A stretch of DNA of 64,000 bases from Pectobacterium carotovorum (GTDB taxonomy: Bacteria; Pseudomonadota; Gammaproteobacteria; Enterobacterales; Enterobacteriaceae): the NCBI RefSeq assembly GCF_900129615.1, contig NZ_FQWI01000002.1, positions 496,001 to 560,000 of the forward strand, in the 5' to 3' direction. The position numbers and the translations under genes are program-made. Numbering within the stretch: position 1 is the first letter of the stretch; each line of letters begins with the position of its first letter. Positions 31,675 to 41,243 of this stretch are shown in pieces. The notes under the pieces were generated by a model. It saw only the letters and a program-made list of their open reading frames with translations. It did not search any database and was not told the DNA's origin.

Positions 31675-31787
31675 GCGGGGCTATACGGTTCATGATGCGC
31701 CAGCAATGTTGGTGCATTCGCGGAGCAAGGCCGCGGGAATCGTCAGAATCGATCTTAAATAATAATGGCATTTCAGGGGATACCACC

Positions 31788-33143
31788 ATGTCAAACACCA
31801 CCCGTCAGGCAGGCTCGCAAGGCTCGCTTGATGCTTTTTTCAAAATCACACAGCGCGGCAGTAACGTGCGTCAGGAAGTGTTAGCTGGCCTGACGACGTT
31901 TCTGGCGATGGTTTACTCCGTCATTGTGGTTCCAAGTATGCTGGGCAAGGCCGGCTTCCCGCCTACCGCCGTGTTCGTTGCAACCTGTCTGGTTGCCGGG
32001 CTGGGGTCGCTGCTGATGGGATTGTGGGCCAATCTGCCAATGGCGATTGGTTGCGCGATTTCGCTGACGGCGTTCACCGCGTTCAGCCTGGTGCTGGGGC
32101 AACAAATCAGTATTCCTGTAGCGCTAGGAGCGATCTTCCTGATGGGTGTGCTGTTCACCATCATTTCCGTCACGGGCATCCGCTCTTGGATCTTGCGTAA
32201 TTTGCCGATGGGCGTAGCGCATGGTACGGGGATTGGTATCGGTCTGTTCCTGCTGATTATTGCCGCCAACGGTGTAGGTCTGGTGGTAAAAAACCCGATT
32301 GACGGCCTGCCGGTTGCGCTGGGTAATTTCACTTCTTTCCCTGTCATTATGTCCCTGCTGGGGCTGGCGGCGACTATCGGTTTAGAGAAGCGTCGCGTGC
32401 CGGGCGGTATTCTGCTGGTTATCATTGCGATCTCTATTCTGGGACTGATTTTTGACCCGAATGTAAAATACGCTGGCTTCTTTGCGTTGCCGAGCCTGAC
32501 AGCGGCTGACGGTTCGTCGCTGATCTTCAGTCTGGATATCATGGGCGCATTGCAGCCGATGGTTCTGCCGAGCGTACTGGCGTTGGTGATGACCGCTGTG
32601 TTTGATGCCACCGGTACGATCCGTGCTGTAGCCGGACAGGCGAACCTGCTGGATAAAGACGGGCAAATCATCAACGGTGGTAAAGCCCTGACCGCAGACT
32701 CCGTGAGCAGCATTTTCTCCAGTCTGGTCGGGACGTCTCCGGCAGCGGTTTACATCGAATCCGCAGCGGGTACGGCAGCCGGTGGTAAAACGGGCTTAAC
32801 GGCAACTGTAGTCGGTGTGCTGTTCCTGCTGCTGCTGTTTGTGTCTCCGTTAGCGTATCTGGTGCCTGGCTATGCCACTGCACCTGCGCTGATGTACGTC
32901 GGCCTGCTGATGCTGGGCAACGTCTCCAAACTGAACTTTGATGATTTCGTCGATGCCATGTCCGGTTTGGTATGTGCCGTATTCATCGTACTGACCTGTA
33001 ACATCGTGACCGGTATCATGCTGGGCTTTGGCGCGCTGGTATTAGGCCGCATCTTCTCCGGCGAATGGCGTAAACTGAACATCGGCACAGTGGTGATTGC
33101 TGTCGCGCTGGTGGTGTTCTACGCTGGCGGCTGGGCGCTGTAA
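31788..33143 (+). CDS. ghxP: Guanine/hypoxanthine permease (NCS2/AzgA type)
   Basis: A 451-aa membrane protein with some 12-14 segments. It is near-identical in long blocks to E. coli GhxP/YjcD: the N-terminal [57 protein letters not shown] and [16 protein letters not shown]. It imports guanine and hypoxanthine with protons. ATG 31788 aligns with the E. coli start; the upstream frame does not. Its neighbour yjcE is conserved in E. coli too. Confidence 0.92.
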   Translation: MSNTTRQAGSQGSLDAFFKITQRGSNVRQEVLAGLTTFLAMVYSVIVVPSMLGKAGFPPTAVFVATCLVAGLGSLLMGLWANLPMAIGCAISLTAFTAFSLVLGQQISIPVALGAIFLMGVLFTIISVTGIRSWILRNLPMGVAHGTGIGIGLFLLIIAANGVGLVVKNPIDGLPVALGNFTSFPVIMSLLGLAATIGLEKRRVPGGILLVIIAISILGLIFDPNVKYAGFFALPSLTAADGSSLIFSLDIMGALQPMVLPSVLALVMTAVFDATGTIRAVAGQANLLDKDGQIINGGKALTADSVSSIFSSLVGTSPAAVYIESAAGTAAGGKTGLTATVVGVLFLLLLFVSPLAYLVPGYATAPALMYVGLLMLGNVSKLNFDDFVDAMSGLVCAVFIVLTCNIVTGIMLGFGALVLGRIFSGEWRKLNIGTVVIAVALVVFYAGGWAL

Positions 33144-33152
33144 TCCTTTCCA

Positions 33153-33184
33153 ACAGACCTTCTGGCATCGTCCAGAAGGTCTGT
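33153..33184 (+). terminator. Terminator of ghxP
   Basis: ACAGACCTTCTGG (33153-33165) pairs perfectly with CCAGAAGGTCTGT (33172-33184) over a 6-base loop. Confidence 0.8.
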
Positions 33185-33425
33185 CATTCTTCGAGCTTTC
33201 CTTTCTCTTTCCCTTCCTCATCATTTCCCACGCCAAACGCGATTTTATGTGCCCTTTTATTGGCTTTGGGTTGATGTTACTTGTGTGATAATCAGAGAAG
33301 TAATTACTTTTCTTCTCCACCCAGAAATCCATTTTCATACCGAGCTAAATGCGTTAAATATGGAAGAGCCGTTTGCTCGCTAACAGGTAGAGTTTTTTTG
33401 ATTTAGGAGTACGTCTAAGGAAAGC

Positions 33426-35072
33426 ATGGAAATATTTTTTACGATTCTTATTTTGACCCTGGTTGTATCCCTGTCTGGGGTAGTTACCCGCATTTTACCT
33501 TTTCAAATCCCTCTGCCTTTAATGCAAATCGCGCTGGGTGCCATCCTTGCCTGGCCCCAGTTCGGTTTGCACGTTGATTTCAATCCCGAGCTGTTTATGG
33601 TGCTCTTCATTCCGCCGCTGCTGTTTGCCGACGGCTGGAAAACGCCGACGCGTGAGTTCCTGAAACACGGTCGGGAAATTATTGGTCTGGCGCTGGTTCT
33701 GGTCCTGATTACCGTGGTTGGCATCGGCTATTTCATCTACTGGATGGTGCCGGGTATGCCGCTGATTGCGGCCTTCGCGCTGGCCGCCGTGCTGTCGCCG
33801 ACGGATGCCGTCGCGCTGTCTGGCATCGTCGGTGAAGATCGTATTCCGAAAAAGTTGATGGGCATTTTGCAGGGCGAAGCGTTGATGAACGATGCGTCCG
33901 GTCTGGTGTCGCTGAAGTTTGCGGTCGCGATTGCGATGGGCACGATGGTGTTTACGGTTTCCGGTGCGACGCTGGAATTCATGCAGGTGGCGCTGGGCGG
34001 GCTGCTGGCGGGCGTCGGTGTGACCTGGGTATTCGGTAAATCGCTGCGTGCTATCAGTCGTTGGAGCGGTGATGATGCCGCTACGCAAATTGTACTGCTG
34101 TTGCTGTTGCCCTTTGCATCGTACCTGATTGCAGAACACATTGGTGTGTCGGGCATTCTGGCTGCGGTAGCGGCGGGGATGACTATCGGCCAGTCGGGCG
34201 TGATTCGTAGCGCACCGCTTGCGATGCGGTTGCGTGCAAACGGCGTGTGGTCGATGCTGGAATTTGTGTTTAACGGCATGGTGTTCATCATGCTGGGTCT
34301 GCAATTGCCGGATATTCTGGAAACCTCGGTGACGCAGGCAGAGCTGGATCCAACGGTTGAAACCTGGATGCTGTTTACCGATATCGTGATCATCTATGGT
34401 GCTCTGCTGCTGCTGCGTTTCTGCTGGCTGTGGGTGATGAAAAGATACAGCATGCACATCCAGAAAAAGCGCCCGATGATCTTTGCCGAATTTTCCACGC
34501 GCGAGCTGTGGATCGCGTCCTTTGCTGGCGTGCGAGGGGCGATTACGCTGGCGGGCGTGCTATCCATTCCGCTATTGCTGACGGACGGCACCGCGTTCCC
34601 ATCACGCTATCAGCTGGTGTTTATCGCCACGGGCGTTATTTTGTTTTCTCTGCTGTGTGGCGTGCTGGCGTTGCCGTTTCTGCTGCGTGGTGTGGTGGTC
34701 GCAGACAAGGCCGCGCATGCCAAAGAAATTCGCATGGCGCGTATGGCGGTGGCAGAGGTGGCGATCAAAAGTATGCACAAAATGGAGGAGCGTCTGGCCG
34801 CCGATCGGGAGGAAAACATTGATGAGCAGGTGCTGAAAGAAGTCAGCGCACGCGTCATCGGTAATCTGCGCCGACGGCTCATTGATAAAGACGATCCTGA
34901 AAATGGCCTGTTGATTGAGAATCTGGAGCGGCGTTTTCGTCTGACCGCGCTAAATTCCGAACGTGCGGAGCTGTATCACCTGCGTGCCACGCAGCAAATC
35001 AGCAATGAGACGTTGCAAAAAATGCTGCGCGACCTCGATCTGATGGAAGCGCTTCTGATCGAAAATGAGTAA
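33426..35072 (+). CDS. yjcE: CPA1 Na+/H+ antiporter YjcE
   Basis: A 548-aa protein with about 12 membrane helices (residues 1-415) and a cytoplasmic C-terminal domain. The transport signature is intact (FALAAVLSPTDAVALSGIV, GEALMNDASGLV with the Asp). Blocks such as PPLLFADGWKTPTREFL and RFRLTALNSERAELYHLRAT align over the full length with E. coli YjcE. It exchanges sodium for protons. The order ghxP-yjcE is the same as in E. coli. Confidence 0.92.
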   Translation: MEIFFTILILTLVVSLSGVVTRILPFQIPLPLMQIALGAILAWPQFGLHVDFNPELFMVLFIPPLLFADGWKTPTREFLKHGREIIGLALVLVLITVVGIGYFIYWMVPGMPLIAAFALAAVLSPTDAVALSGIVGEDRIPKKLMGILQGEALMNDASGLVSLKFAVAIAMGTMVFTVSGATLEFMQVALGGLLAGVGVTWVFGKSLRAISRWSGDDAATQIVLLLLLPFASYLIAEHIGVSGILAAVAAGMTIGQSGVIRSAPLAMRLRANGVWSMLEFVFNGMVFIMLGLQLPDILETSVTQAELDPTVETWMLFTDIVIIYGALLLLRFCWLWVMKRYSMHIQKKRPMIFAEFSTRELWIASFAGVRGAITLAGVLSIPLLLTDGTAFPSRYQLVFIATGVILFSLLCGVLALPFLLRGVVVADKAAHAKEIRMARMAVAEVAIKSMHKMEERLAADREENIDEQVLKEVSARVIGNLRRRLIDKDDPENGLLIENLERRFRLTALNSERAELYHLRATQQISNETLQKMLRDLDLMEALLIENE

Positions 35073-35133
35073 GACGCGGTGAGACGATCCCCGTTACCGC
35101 GTTGATTTCTTTCTCTTCTCTTTTCTTCCTCTG

Positions 35134-35167
35134 CATCCCCATGGCGTAAGCGATGGGGATGTTTTTT
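35134..35167 (+). terminator. Terminator of yjcE
   Basis: CATCCCCAT (35134-35142) pairs with ATGGGGATG (35153-35161), followed by six T. Confidence 0.88.
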
Positions 35168-35209
35168 ATGCGTCCAGCCTAAGAACGACGTCAGGCGATT
35201 GTAAACTGC

Positions 35210-35240
35210 TTGTCACTAAATGATAATGATTGTTATTATC
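35210..35240 (+). promoter_or_regulatory. Promoter overlapped by a Fur box
   Basis: GATAATGATTGTTATTATC (35222-35240) matches the Fur consensus GATAATGATAATCATTATC at 16 of 19 positions. It overlaps the -10 element of a good promoter: TTGTCA (35210-35215), 18 bases, TATTAT (35234-35239). Iron-bound Fur would block it. Confidence 0.75.
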
Positions 35241-35259
35241 CGTAGGACTTTTCTCATAA

Positions 35260-35397
35260 GTGAAAAGTAGAGCAGTAAAAAAACAGAAAACTAAAAAACC
35301 AGAAGCAAAAAACGGCCTGCACGGTATCAACATCGTGTGGGGTGAATGGCTGTTTGAAGGACCAGATAAAAATAAACGGACATTAACCCTGAATTAA
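35260..35397 (+). CDS. Putative 45-aa basic protein behind the Fur box
   Basis: An ORF from GTG 35260 to TAA 35397. The first 18 residues are very basic (nine Lys or Arg); the rest is GLHGINIVWGEWLFEGPD and a short polar tail, more ordered than random. AGGA is at a usable distance. It follows the Fur-overlapped promoter by 20 bases and precedes the two-component system by 33 bases. Not recognised; could be a small regulator or leader. Confidence 0.45.
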   Translation: MKSRAVKKQKTKKPEAKNGLHGINIVWGEWLFEGPDKNKRTLTLN

Positions 35398-35430
35398 TTA
35401 GGTAATAAGCCACGTTTATAGGGGAAAATT

Positions 35431-36141
35431 ATGCGTGTATTAGTGGTTGATGATGATTCTGTGCTGTGCCATTGGCTGGGGTCTAAATTACATTCCCACG
35501 GCCATTCTTGCCGAATGGTGCACGATGGCGCACACGCATTAAAAGCAATCAAGGATGAAGTTTATGATGTCGTTCTGCTGGACAGAATGTTACCCATCAT
35601 GGATGGATTTACGGTATTACGTGAATTACAAGGCTCACGTCATCCGCCTATTATGCTGCTCTCTGCCCTGGATCGTGATGTCGATCGGGTAATGGGATTG
35701 GAGCTTGGTGCGGAAGATTATCTCGGCAAGCCTTTTAATTTTAATGAGCTTAGATTACGTCTGGATATTATGGCGCGGCGCGGTAAACGCCATGTTGATA
35801 ATCCTTCCATGCTGAGCTTTGAAGATCTGCAGCTTGACCGTATGCAGCGCGTTGCATGGCGCGGCGGCAAGCGTATCGATTTGACCGATAAAGAAATCAA
35901 GTTACTGATTATATTAATGGAAAATCCGGGTCAGGCGATTACGCGTACGATGCTGTTAGAGCGCGTTTGGGGCTACAATTTTGATCCGCAGACCAATCTG
36001 ATCGACGTTCATATGTCAAAACTGCGGGCAAAAATTGATAAAGGATTCCCGCGTCCATTAATTAAAACGCTGAGAGCGATGGGCTACGCATTAGGCGCGG
36101 TAGATAAGGACAAAACCGATGTTGGCAGCCACGCTGAATAA
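35431..36141 (+). CDS. OmpR-family response regulator
   Basis: A 236-aa protein with receiver domain (acidic VDDDS at 6-10, phospho-acceptor Asp51 in VVLLDRMLP, Lys in YLGKPF) and a winged-helix DNA-binding domain (residues about 130-225, ending LIKTLRAMGYALG). AGGGGAAAA precedes the ATG. It overlaps the kinase gene by 23 bases. It may regulate the adjacent flp-tad operon and may itself be iron-controlled by the upstream Fur promoter (both inference). Confidence 0.9.
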   Translation: MRVLVVDDDSVLCHWLGSKLHSHGHSCRMVHDGAHALKAIKDEVYDVVLLDRMLPIMDGFTVLRELQGSRHPPIMLLSALDRDVDRVMGLELGAEDYLGKPFNFNELRLRLDIMARRGKRHVDNPSMLSFEDLQLDRMQRVAWRGGKRIDLTDKEIKLLIILMENPGQAITRTMLLERVWGYNFDPQTNLIDVHMSKLRAKIDKGFPRPLIKTLRAMGYALGAVDKDKTDVGSHAE

Positions 36142-37618
36142 AATAAAAATAAAGAAGCTCGGGCAGCGCTGGCAGGTAAAAATAAAACACTGGCAATTAC
36201 TGGGGGCAAGCCAATACCCTGGCTTTTTATGCACCTCTAATTTTCGCCAGGCAATAACCATTGTTTTTCTGTTCTTATTGATGATGCTGATGTGTATTGT
36301 CGGCTTCAGTTCATTAAGTGAAACGCTGATTAGAACGCATGTCCGCGAAGTTATTCTGGGTAATATTTACGATTACTCGATGCAGTCGCGTTTAACGAAT
36401 GCCGATAGCCTGATTACGCAATTACGGCAGGATAATCGAGCGAAAGGGGATGAATTACCGCTGTTTTTGGTGATGGATAAACACGGTGATATTTTGTATC
36501 ACAATCATCCTTTAAGAACGCATCTTTTAACCCCCCATACTGCAAACTCACACCCTCTGGAAATGCGACAGCATACCGATTGCCAGATGGATGTCAGCTG
36601 TCTTAAAGCCGAAATTTCCAGCCCTGACGACCCCAATCTGATCGGTTTGTCCGTGATGTTGGATGACGGGGGCGTGCTGTTTACCGCTTACAACATTCGG
36701 CCCATGTTAGAACGGGTGAGGACAATCCCGCTCGTGGCGGGGGCGGGACTGTTTGTCGTGCTGCTTTTCTGCCTGTTTGTCAGCCGTCATTTCAGCTTAC
36801 GCAGCTTGCGCAGCGTGGAGAAAATCCGTGCGGCGCTGCATCGCTACAGCAGCGGTGAGCAACAGGTGCGTATGCCGCTGTCGCCTTACGACGATGATTT
36901 TGACAGCCTGAGTGCCGATATTAACCAGAATCTGGAACGCATTGAGCGTCTGATGGAACAGGTGCGCAGCACCTCCAGCCATGTCGCGCATGAACTGCGT
37001 ACGCCGCTGACGCATCTGCAAAATCGCCTGTTCAACCTGACGGAGCGCGCGGGGCTGGATAACGACATTCGTGATGAGTTGAATCTGGCAGTGGACGAGG
37101 TGCATAAAATCCTCGGGCTATTCCGTACCGTGATGCGTATCGGTGAAATCGAAAGCGGGCGCTGTGTGCACCAGTTTGAGAACATTGAAGCGCGCCAGCT
37201 GCTGGAAGAAATTGCCGAATATTATCAGCCGCTGGCGGAAGAGCGCGGCTGTCGTCTGAAAATTGAAATTAAAGCCGGCATTCAGCTCTTTGGCGACCGG
37301 GCGTTGCTGTTTCAGGCGCTGGCCAATCTGGTGGAGAACGCGCTGAAATACGCGGCGCAGGGAAAATACATCACGTTGAGCGTGACGCTGTATCGTGGCT
37401 GGATCGCCCTGAGTGTTGCTGACCGTGGTCCGGGCATTCCGCCTGCGCTGCATGCCAAAGCGCTACAACGCTTTCAGCGGCTGGATACCTGGTTTCAGTC
37501 CGGCTATGGGCTGGGATTATCTCTGGTGCAGGCGATCACCGATCTGCACGGTGGCAAGCTCTATCTGGACTCCTCAGAGCCGGGTCTGAACGTTTACCTG
37601 TGCCTTAATCGCTGCTAA
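36119..37618 (+). CDS. Sensor histidine kinase
   Basis: A 499-aa kinase with two membrane helices (about residues 47-69 and 203-222) framing a periplasmic sensor of some 130 residues that contains two cysteines. It then has a HAMP-like region, HisKA with His in SSHVAHELRTPLTHLQ, and a HATPase domain with NALKYA, DRGPGIP and GYGLGLSLV boxes. Partner of the response regulator it overlaps. The long cytoplasmic N-terminus is unusual, and a later start is possible. Confidence 0.88.
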   Translation: MLAATLNKIKIKKLGQRWQVKIKHWQLLGASQYPGFLCTSNFRQAITIVFLFLLMMLMCIVGFSSLSETLIRTHVREVILGNIYDYSMQSRLTNADSLITQLRQDNRAKGDELPLFLVMDKHGDILYHNHPLRTHLLTPHTANSHPLEMRQHTDCQMDVSCLKAEISSPDDPNLIGLSVMLDDGGVLFTAYNIRPMLERVRTIPLVAGAGLFVVLLFCLFVSRHFSLRSLRSVEKIRAALHRYSSGEQQVRMPLSPYDDDFDSLSADINQNLERIERLMEQVRSTSSHVAHELRTPLTHLQNRLFNLTERAGLDNDIRDELNLAVDEVHKILGLFRTVMRIGEIESGRCVHQFENIEARQLLEEIAEYYQPLAEERGCRLKIEIKAGIQLFGDRALLFQALANLVENALKYAAQGKYITLSVTLYRGWIALSVADRGPGIPPALHAKALQRFQRLDTWFQSGYGLGLSLVQAITDLHGGKLYLDSSEPGLNVYLCLNRC

Positions 37619-37648
37619 TCCTCTTTTTTCGCTATGAATACGACGCGC

Positions 37649-37673
37649 GGTAAGTGGGTTTTCCCTGCTTACC
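37649..37673 (+). terminator. Weak terminator after the kinase gene
   Basis: GGTAAG (37649-37654) pairs with CTTACC (37668-37673), with an inner GGG/CCC; no strong T-run. Confidence 0.45.
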
Positions 37674-37833
37674 ACGATCATTTTCTCTTGAGCGTTTATG
37701 AATATCCCTGCAAAAAACATGAATATTTATTAATTTTTCCTGCAATGTAAAGTGTGTTAATTATTGATTTATATTGATAATTTTTTGTATGGAAGGATTA
37801 ACGAATATTAATGTTCTACTGCTTGCGGCTCTT

Positions 37834-37864
37834 GATAATAAGTCTCATTATTAATCTTATTATC
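37834..37864. promoter_or_regulatory. Inverted repeat / Fur-like region upstream of flp
   Basis: GATAATAAG (37834-37842) and CTTATTATC (37856-37864) form a perfect inverted repeat. GATAATAAGTCTCATTATT matches the Fur consensus at 13 of 19 positions. It lies about 70 bases before the flp start and could be an operator for Fur or for the two-component regulator. The rest of 37674-37931 is AT-rich leader. Confidence 0.4.
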
Positions 37865-37931
37865 ATCATGGCAACCCCCGAATTTCCGAGTAGGCCATGA
37901 TTTCTTTGCCTGCGGATTAGAGAGTCTTCCC

Positions 37932-38153
37932 ATGAAAAATATGAAAGCAAAACTGCGTTCTTTCCTGCGTGACGAGAGCGGTGTAACGGCTATCGAATAC
38001 GGCATTCTTGCAGCGGCAATGGCAGCAGCCATCGGCGCTATTTTCGGCGGCGACGGTATCTTCGTGAAAGCGCTGAATGAGAAATTCACCCAAATCGCCG
38101 ATCAAATTACCGGTACGGGCACCAGCGGCGGTACATCCGGCGCCGCGAAATAA
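37932..38153 (+). CDS. flp: Flp/Fap-type pilin
   Basis: A 73-aa type IVb prepilin. The short basic leader ends at Gly (RDESG), cleaved before VTAIEYGILAAAMAAAIGA, the classic Flp core with Glu+5 and Tyr+6. It is the major subunit of the Tad pilus, used in adhesion and biofilm formation. It heads the tad operon. Confidence 0.95.
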   Translation: MKNMKAKLRSFLRDESGVTAIEYGILAAAMAAAIGAIFGGDGIFVKALNEKFTQIADQITGTGTSGGTSGAAK

Positions 38154-38160
38154 GCGCGAG

Positions 38161-38712
38161 ATGGCGGATTACGCACACTGGCCGCAGACGGCACTGCTGA
38201 TGGGGTGCCTGCTGTGGTGTATCAGTACCGACCTGTTAGTGCGCAAAATTACGAATCAGGCGGTACTGATTTTATTGCTGGGCTGGCTGTTTTTCAGCGC
38301 TTCACATGTCCTGCAATCCGGTGCGTTGGATATGTTGGCACTACGGAAAACGCTCTGGGCGCTGCCTGGCGCGGCGGCAGTACTGGTTGTGGGATTTGTG
38401 CTTTTCCTCACCGGCAGATTAGGCGCTGGGGATGTCAAGCTGATGAGTGTGCTGTGCCTGTGGGTTGGGCAAGGACACCAGATCGTTTTCGTCATGGTGA
38501 CGGCGCTGGCGGGCGGTGTTCTGGCGCTCAGTCTGCCGCTGCTGAATACCGTACCCACAGCGGTTGCGATGGGCATTCAAACCACCAACCGGATATTCAA
38601 GAGTCGGTTGCCTATGCCACCCGCGTTGCCCGCCGATCTTTCTCAAGGCATACCTTACGGCGTCGCCATTGCGTTCGGCGCGATGTATGTCCTGATTTTT
38701 CCCTTGTTTTAA
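38161..38712 (+). CDS. tadV: TadV/CpaA prepilin peptidase
   Basis: A 183-aa membrane aspartic peptidase (type IV prepilin peptidase without the methylase domain). The catalytic GxGD motif is in RLGAGDVKLMS and the first Asp in CISTDLLVRKI. ATG 38161 starts 7 bases after the flp stop; the longer frame overlaps flp. It matures Flp and the TadE/F pseudopilins. Confidence 0.9.
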   Translation: MADYAHWPQTALLMGCLLWCISTDLLVRKITNQAVLILLLGWLFFSASHVLQSGALDMLALRKTLWALPGAAAVLVVGFVLFLTGRLGAGDVKLMSVLCLWVGQGHQIVFVMVTALAGGVLALSLPLLNTVPTAVAMGIQTTNRIFKSRLPMPPALPADLSQGIPYGVAIAFGAMYVLIFPLF

Positions 38713-38758
38713 TTCTGTCGCAGCTTTAAGACACACACGCTAGGGTAGGCAAGTTGAA

Positions 38759-39703
38759 ATGAAAGTGAACTCTACATACGTACTGTCAGGCGCGCTCGTG
38801 CTGGCAGGCATTGTTGCGCTGATGGTGCGTAGCCATCTCTCTTCTGAACCCCCTGCGCCGCCTCCGGTCGTGGTCAAAGCGCCGGAAAAAACTGCTGTTT
38901 TGGTGGCCGCGAAAGATCTGCATCCCGGTGATTTCATTGATTCTAGCTCGCTGCGCTGGCAGACCACGGATGAATCGGTTTCCCGTGCGTTTAACTTCGT
39001 TCGCGGTCAGGACAAGCAGTCCCTGCTATTGGGCGCGACCCTGCGTGAACCGGTGAAGGAAGGCTCGTGGCTCAGCAGTAATGTTGTTGTGAATCCCAAT
39101 GAGCCGGGCTTTGTTGCTGCGGTGCTGCGTAAAGGGATGCGTGCTATCTCCGTTCCTACAAGCGCTATTGCGAGCAATGCCGGGTTAGTGTCCGCTGGCG
39201 ATCGTGTTGATGTGATCCTCAGTATGAAACGAGACGATCAGTCAGAGCTACCTGCAAGCCGTAATCAGCCTGTTGTGATGCCGCTGCTGGCATCACAAAC
39301 GATCGTGCGCGATTTACGCGTATTGGCGCTGAACGATAAAACCGGTACGCCGGTATACCCACGCTTTGATACTGCGGAAGACGGTACGGTGCTTGATGCC
39401 ACAGCCAAAAGCCGTGAGTCTGCCGTGCGTTCTCGTCCTGCGACCTATCAAACCGTGACGCTGGAAGTGACGCCTCAGCAGGCTGAAGCGCTGGCGGTTG
39501 CCAAAGAACTGGGCATTCTGCATTTGGCACTGCGCAGTGCCGATCTGGATGACGTGGTCGATCCGGCTACAGGGCGACCACATGTGACCACGGTTCCGCT
39601 GGCGACCGATATCTACGGAGCGCTATCTGCCGGATCCGGCGGACACAAAGTGAAAATCTATCGCGCTGAGCAAAAAGACGTGGTGACGTTCCCCTCCCGA
39701 TAG
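38759..39703 (+). CDS. rcpC: Pilus assembly protein RcpC/CpaB
   Basis: A 314-aa protein with an N-terminal membrane anchor (residues 5-24) and SAF domain (AVLVAAKDLHPGDFIDSSSLRW), followed by the RcpC domain (MRAISVPTSAIASNAGLVSAGDRVDVI). The family supports secretin assembly. Confidence 0.9.
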   Translation: MKVNSTYVLSGALVLAGIVALMVRSHLSSEPPAPPPVVVKAPEKTAVLVAAKDLHPGDFIDSSSLRWQTTDESVSRAFNFVRGQDKQSLLLGATLREPVKEGSWLSSNVVVNPNEPGFVAAVLRKGMRAISVPTSAIASNAGLVSAGDRVDVILSMKRDDQSELPASRNQPVVMPLLASQTIVRDLRVLALNDKTGTPVYPRFDTAEDGTVLDATAKSRESAVRSRPATYQTVTLEVTPQQAEALAVAKELGILHLALRSADLDDVVDPATGRPHVTTVPLATDIYGALSAGSGGHKVKIYRAEQKDVVTFPSR

Positions 39704-39782
39704 GAAGAACACGCAATCTGACAGCCTGCGGGGTGCCGCAAGTTGCTCATGGAAAAATGAAGCCCATTACGGAATTAAGTAA

Positions 39783-41222
39783 ATGACGATGTTTTCGCTG
39801 TTTTTGAAATCGGACTTTCGGGGTACGTGCAAACGATTGCTGGCCGTTGGCCTGTTTAATGCAGTATTGCCTGTCACGCTGACGACGATGATGTTGCCTG
39901 CGACCACGCTGGCTGCCGGTGTATCGGTAGCGCCAGTCACCGATGAGGTGCGACTGACCGTGAATCAGGGACGGTTACTGCACCTTGATGCGCTGCCGGA
40001 CAGCGTGCTGGTGGCCGATCCGAATATTGCCAGTTTTGAACTGCCTTCACCGGGTAATCTGTTTGTCTACGCCAAAAGTGTCGGCACCACCACGCTCTAC
40101 GCGATGGATGAAAATGGCAATGTGATCAACGCCATTCGTCTGGTGTCTGAGCATGATTTGAAAGCGCTGGGTGAACGCATGAAGCGTGAATTCCCCGGTG
40201 CGGATATCCAACTGGAAGCCTCAATTCCCAGCGGTGTGATTGTGCGCGGCAGCGTCGATACCCCGCAGGATGCCAAGCGCGTGATCGACAGCATACAGGC
40301 TTATATCAGCGCGTCCTCCGGCGGCGGCGGGCAGGGTGGTGGAGGCGGTGGCGAAAGACTGCCAGGCTCCAGCGAATCCTCCGGCAAAGTGATCAACCAG
40401 CTCAAAATCAAAACTCCTTCGCAAATCAATATTCAGGTGCGCGTGGTGGAAGTGTCCCGCAAGTTAACCAGCGAACTGGGCTTTAACTGGGCGGCATCGC
40501 TGAGCACCGGTAGCGGCAACATGACCGCAGGCAGCGGATCGCGTCTTAATCTGTTCAACGCCACGACCGGGAGATTTGCTAACCCAACGGATGCGGGCTT
40601 CCTGAACTTTGGTCGCTCCAGACTGAGCGGATTGTTAACCGCCATGAACCAACAGGGCATGGCAACCGTGTTGGCTGAACCTAACCTGACGGCGATGTCA
40701 GGGGAAACCGCTGCGTTTGCCGCAGGTGGTGAAGTACCAATCGTCCTGATCACCAATAACAGCGTCAGCATCGATTACAAATCCTACGGTGTGATTCTGC
40801 GCATGACGCCAACGCTGCTTTCTGCCAATCGCATCAGCCTGCACATTGCGCCGGAAGTCAGTGAGCTGACCGACGTCGGTTCCGTACAGTTGGAAGGCGG
40901 ATCGCGTATCCCGGCATTAACGGTACGTCGTGCGGATACCACGGTAGAACTGGCCAGCGGGCAGAGCTTTGCACTGGCGGGCATGTTGCGTAGTGCCGGT
41001 AGCCAGACGATAAACGGCGTGCCGGGATTAAGTAGTGTCCCGATGTTTGGCCGCCTGTTTGAAAGCGAATCCACCAGTCAGGAAGAAACGGAATTGGTGA
41101 TTATCGCGACCGCCTATGTCGTTGAGCCCGTTAACGCGGGCGATCTCCAGACGCCGGGACAAGGCGTAAAAATGCTGGATTCGTCTATGCCGCGTTCTGC
41201 ATCTATCGGCTATCTCTACTGA
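39783..41222 (+). CDS. rcpA: Tad secretin RcpA/CpaC
   Basis: A 479-aa outer-membrane secretin with signal peptide (about residues 1-44), BON-like/N-domains including DSVLVADPNIASFELPSPGN, a Gly-rich loop at about 181-190, and the C-terminal secretin core (VPIVLITNNSVSIDYKSYGV, ASGQSFALAGMLR). Forms the pore through which the pilus leaves. Confidence 0.93.
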   Translation: MTMFSLFLKSDFRGTCKRLLAVGLFNAVLPVTLTTMMLPATTLAAGVSVAPVTDEVRLTVNQGRLLHLDALPDSVLVADPNIASFELPSPGNLFVYAKSVGTTTLYAMDENGNVINAIRLVSEHDLKALGERMKREFPGADIQLEASIPSGVIVRGSVDTPQDAKRVIDSIQAYISASSGGGGQGGGGGGERLPGSSESSGKVINQLKIKTPSQINIQVRVVEVSRKLTSELGFNWAASLSTGSGNMTAGSGSRLNLFNATTGRFANPTDAGFLNFGRSRLSGLLTAMNQQGMATVLAEPNLTAMSGETAAFAAGGEVPIVLITNNSVSIDYKSYGVILRMTPTLLSANRISLHIAPEVSELTDVGSVQLEGGSRIPALTVRRADTTVELASGQSFALAGMLRSAGSQTINGVPGLSSVPMFGRLFESESTSQEETELVIIATAYVVEPVNAGDLQTPGQGVKMLDSSMPRSASIGYLY

Positions 41223-41243
41223 GTCCGCGAGGGGCAATAAAAC

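Noticed and set aside
33519-34457. Long minus-strand ORF of 312 codons within yjcE
   Set aside because: Histidine/glutamine/arginine-rich shadow of a strongly conserved antiporter gene.
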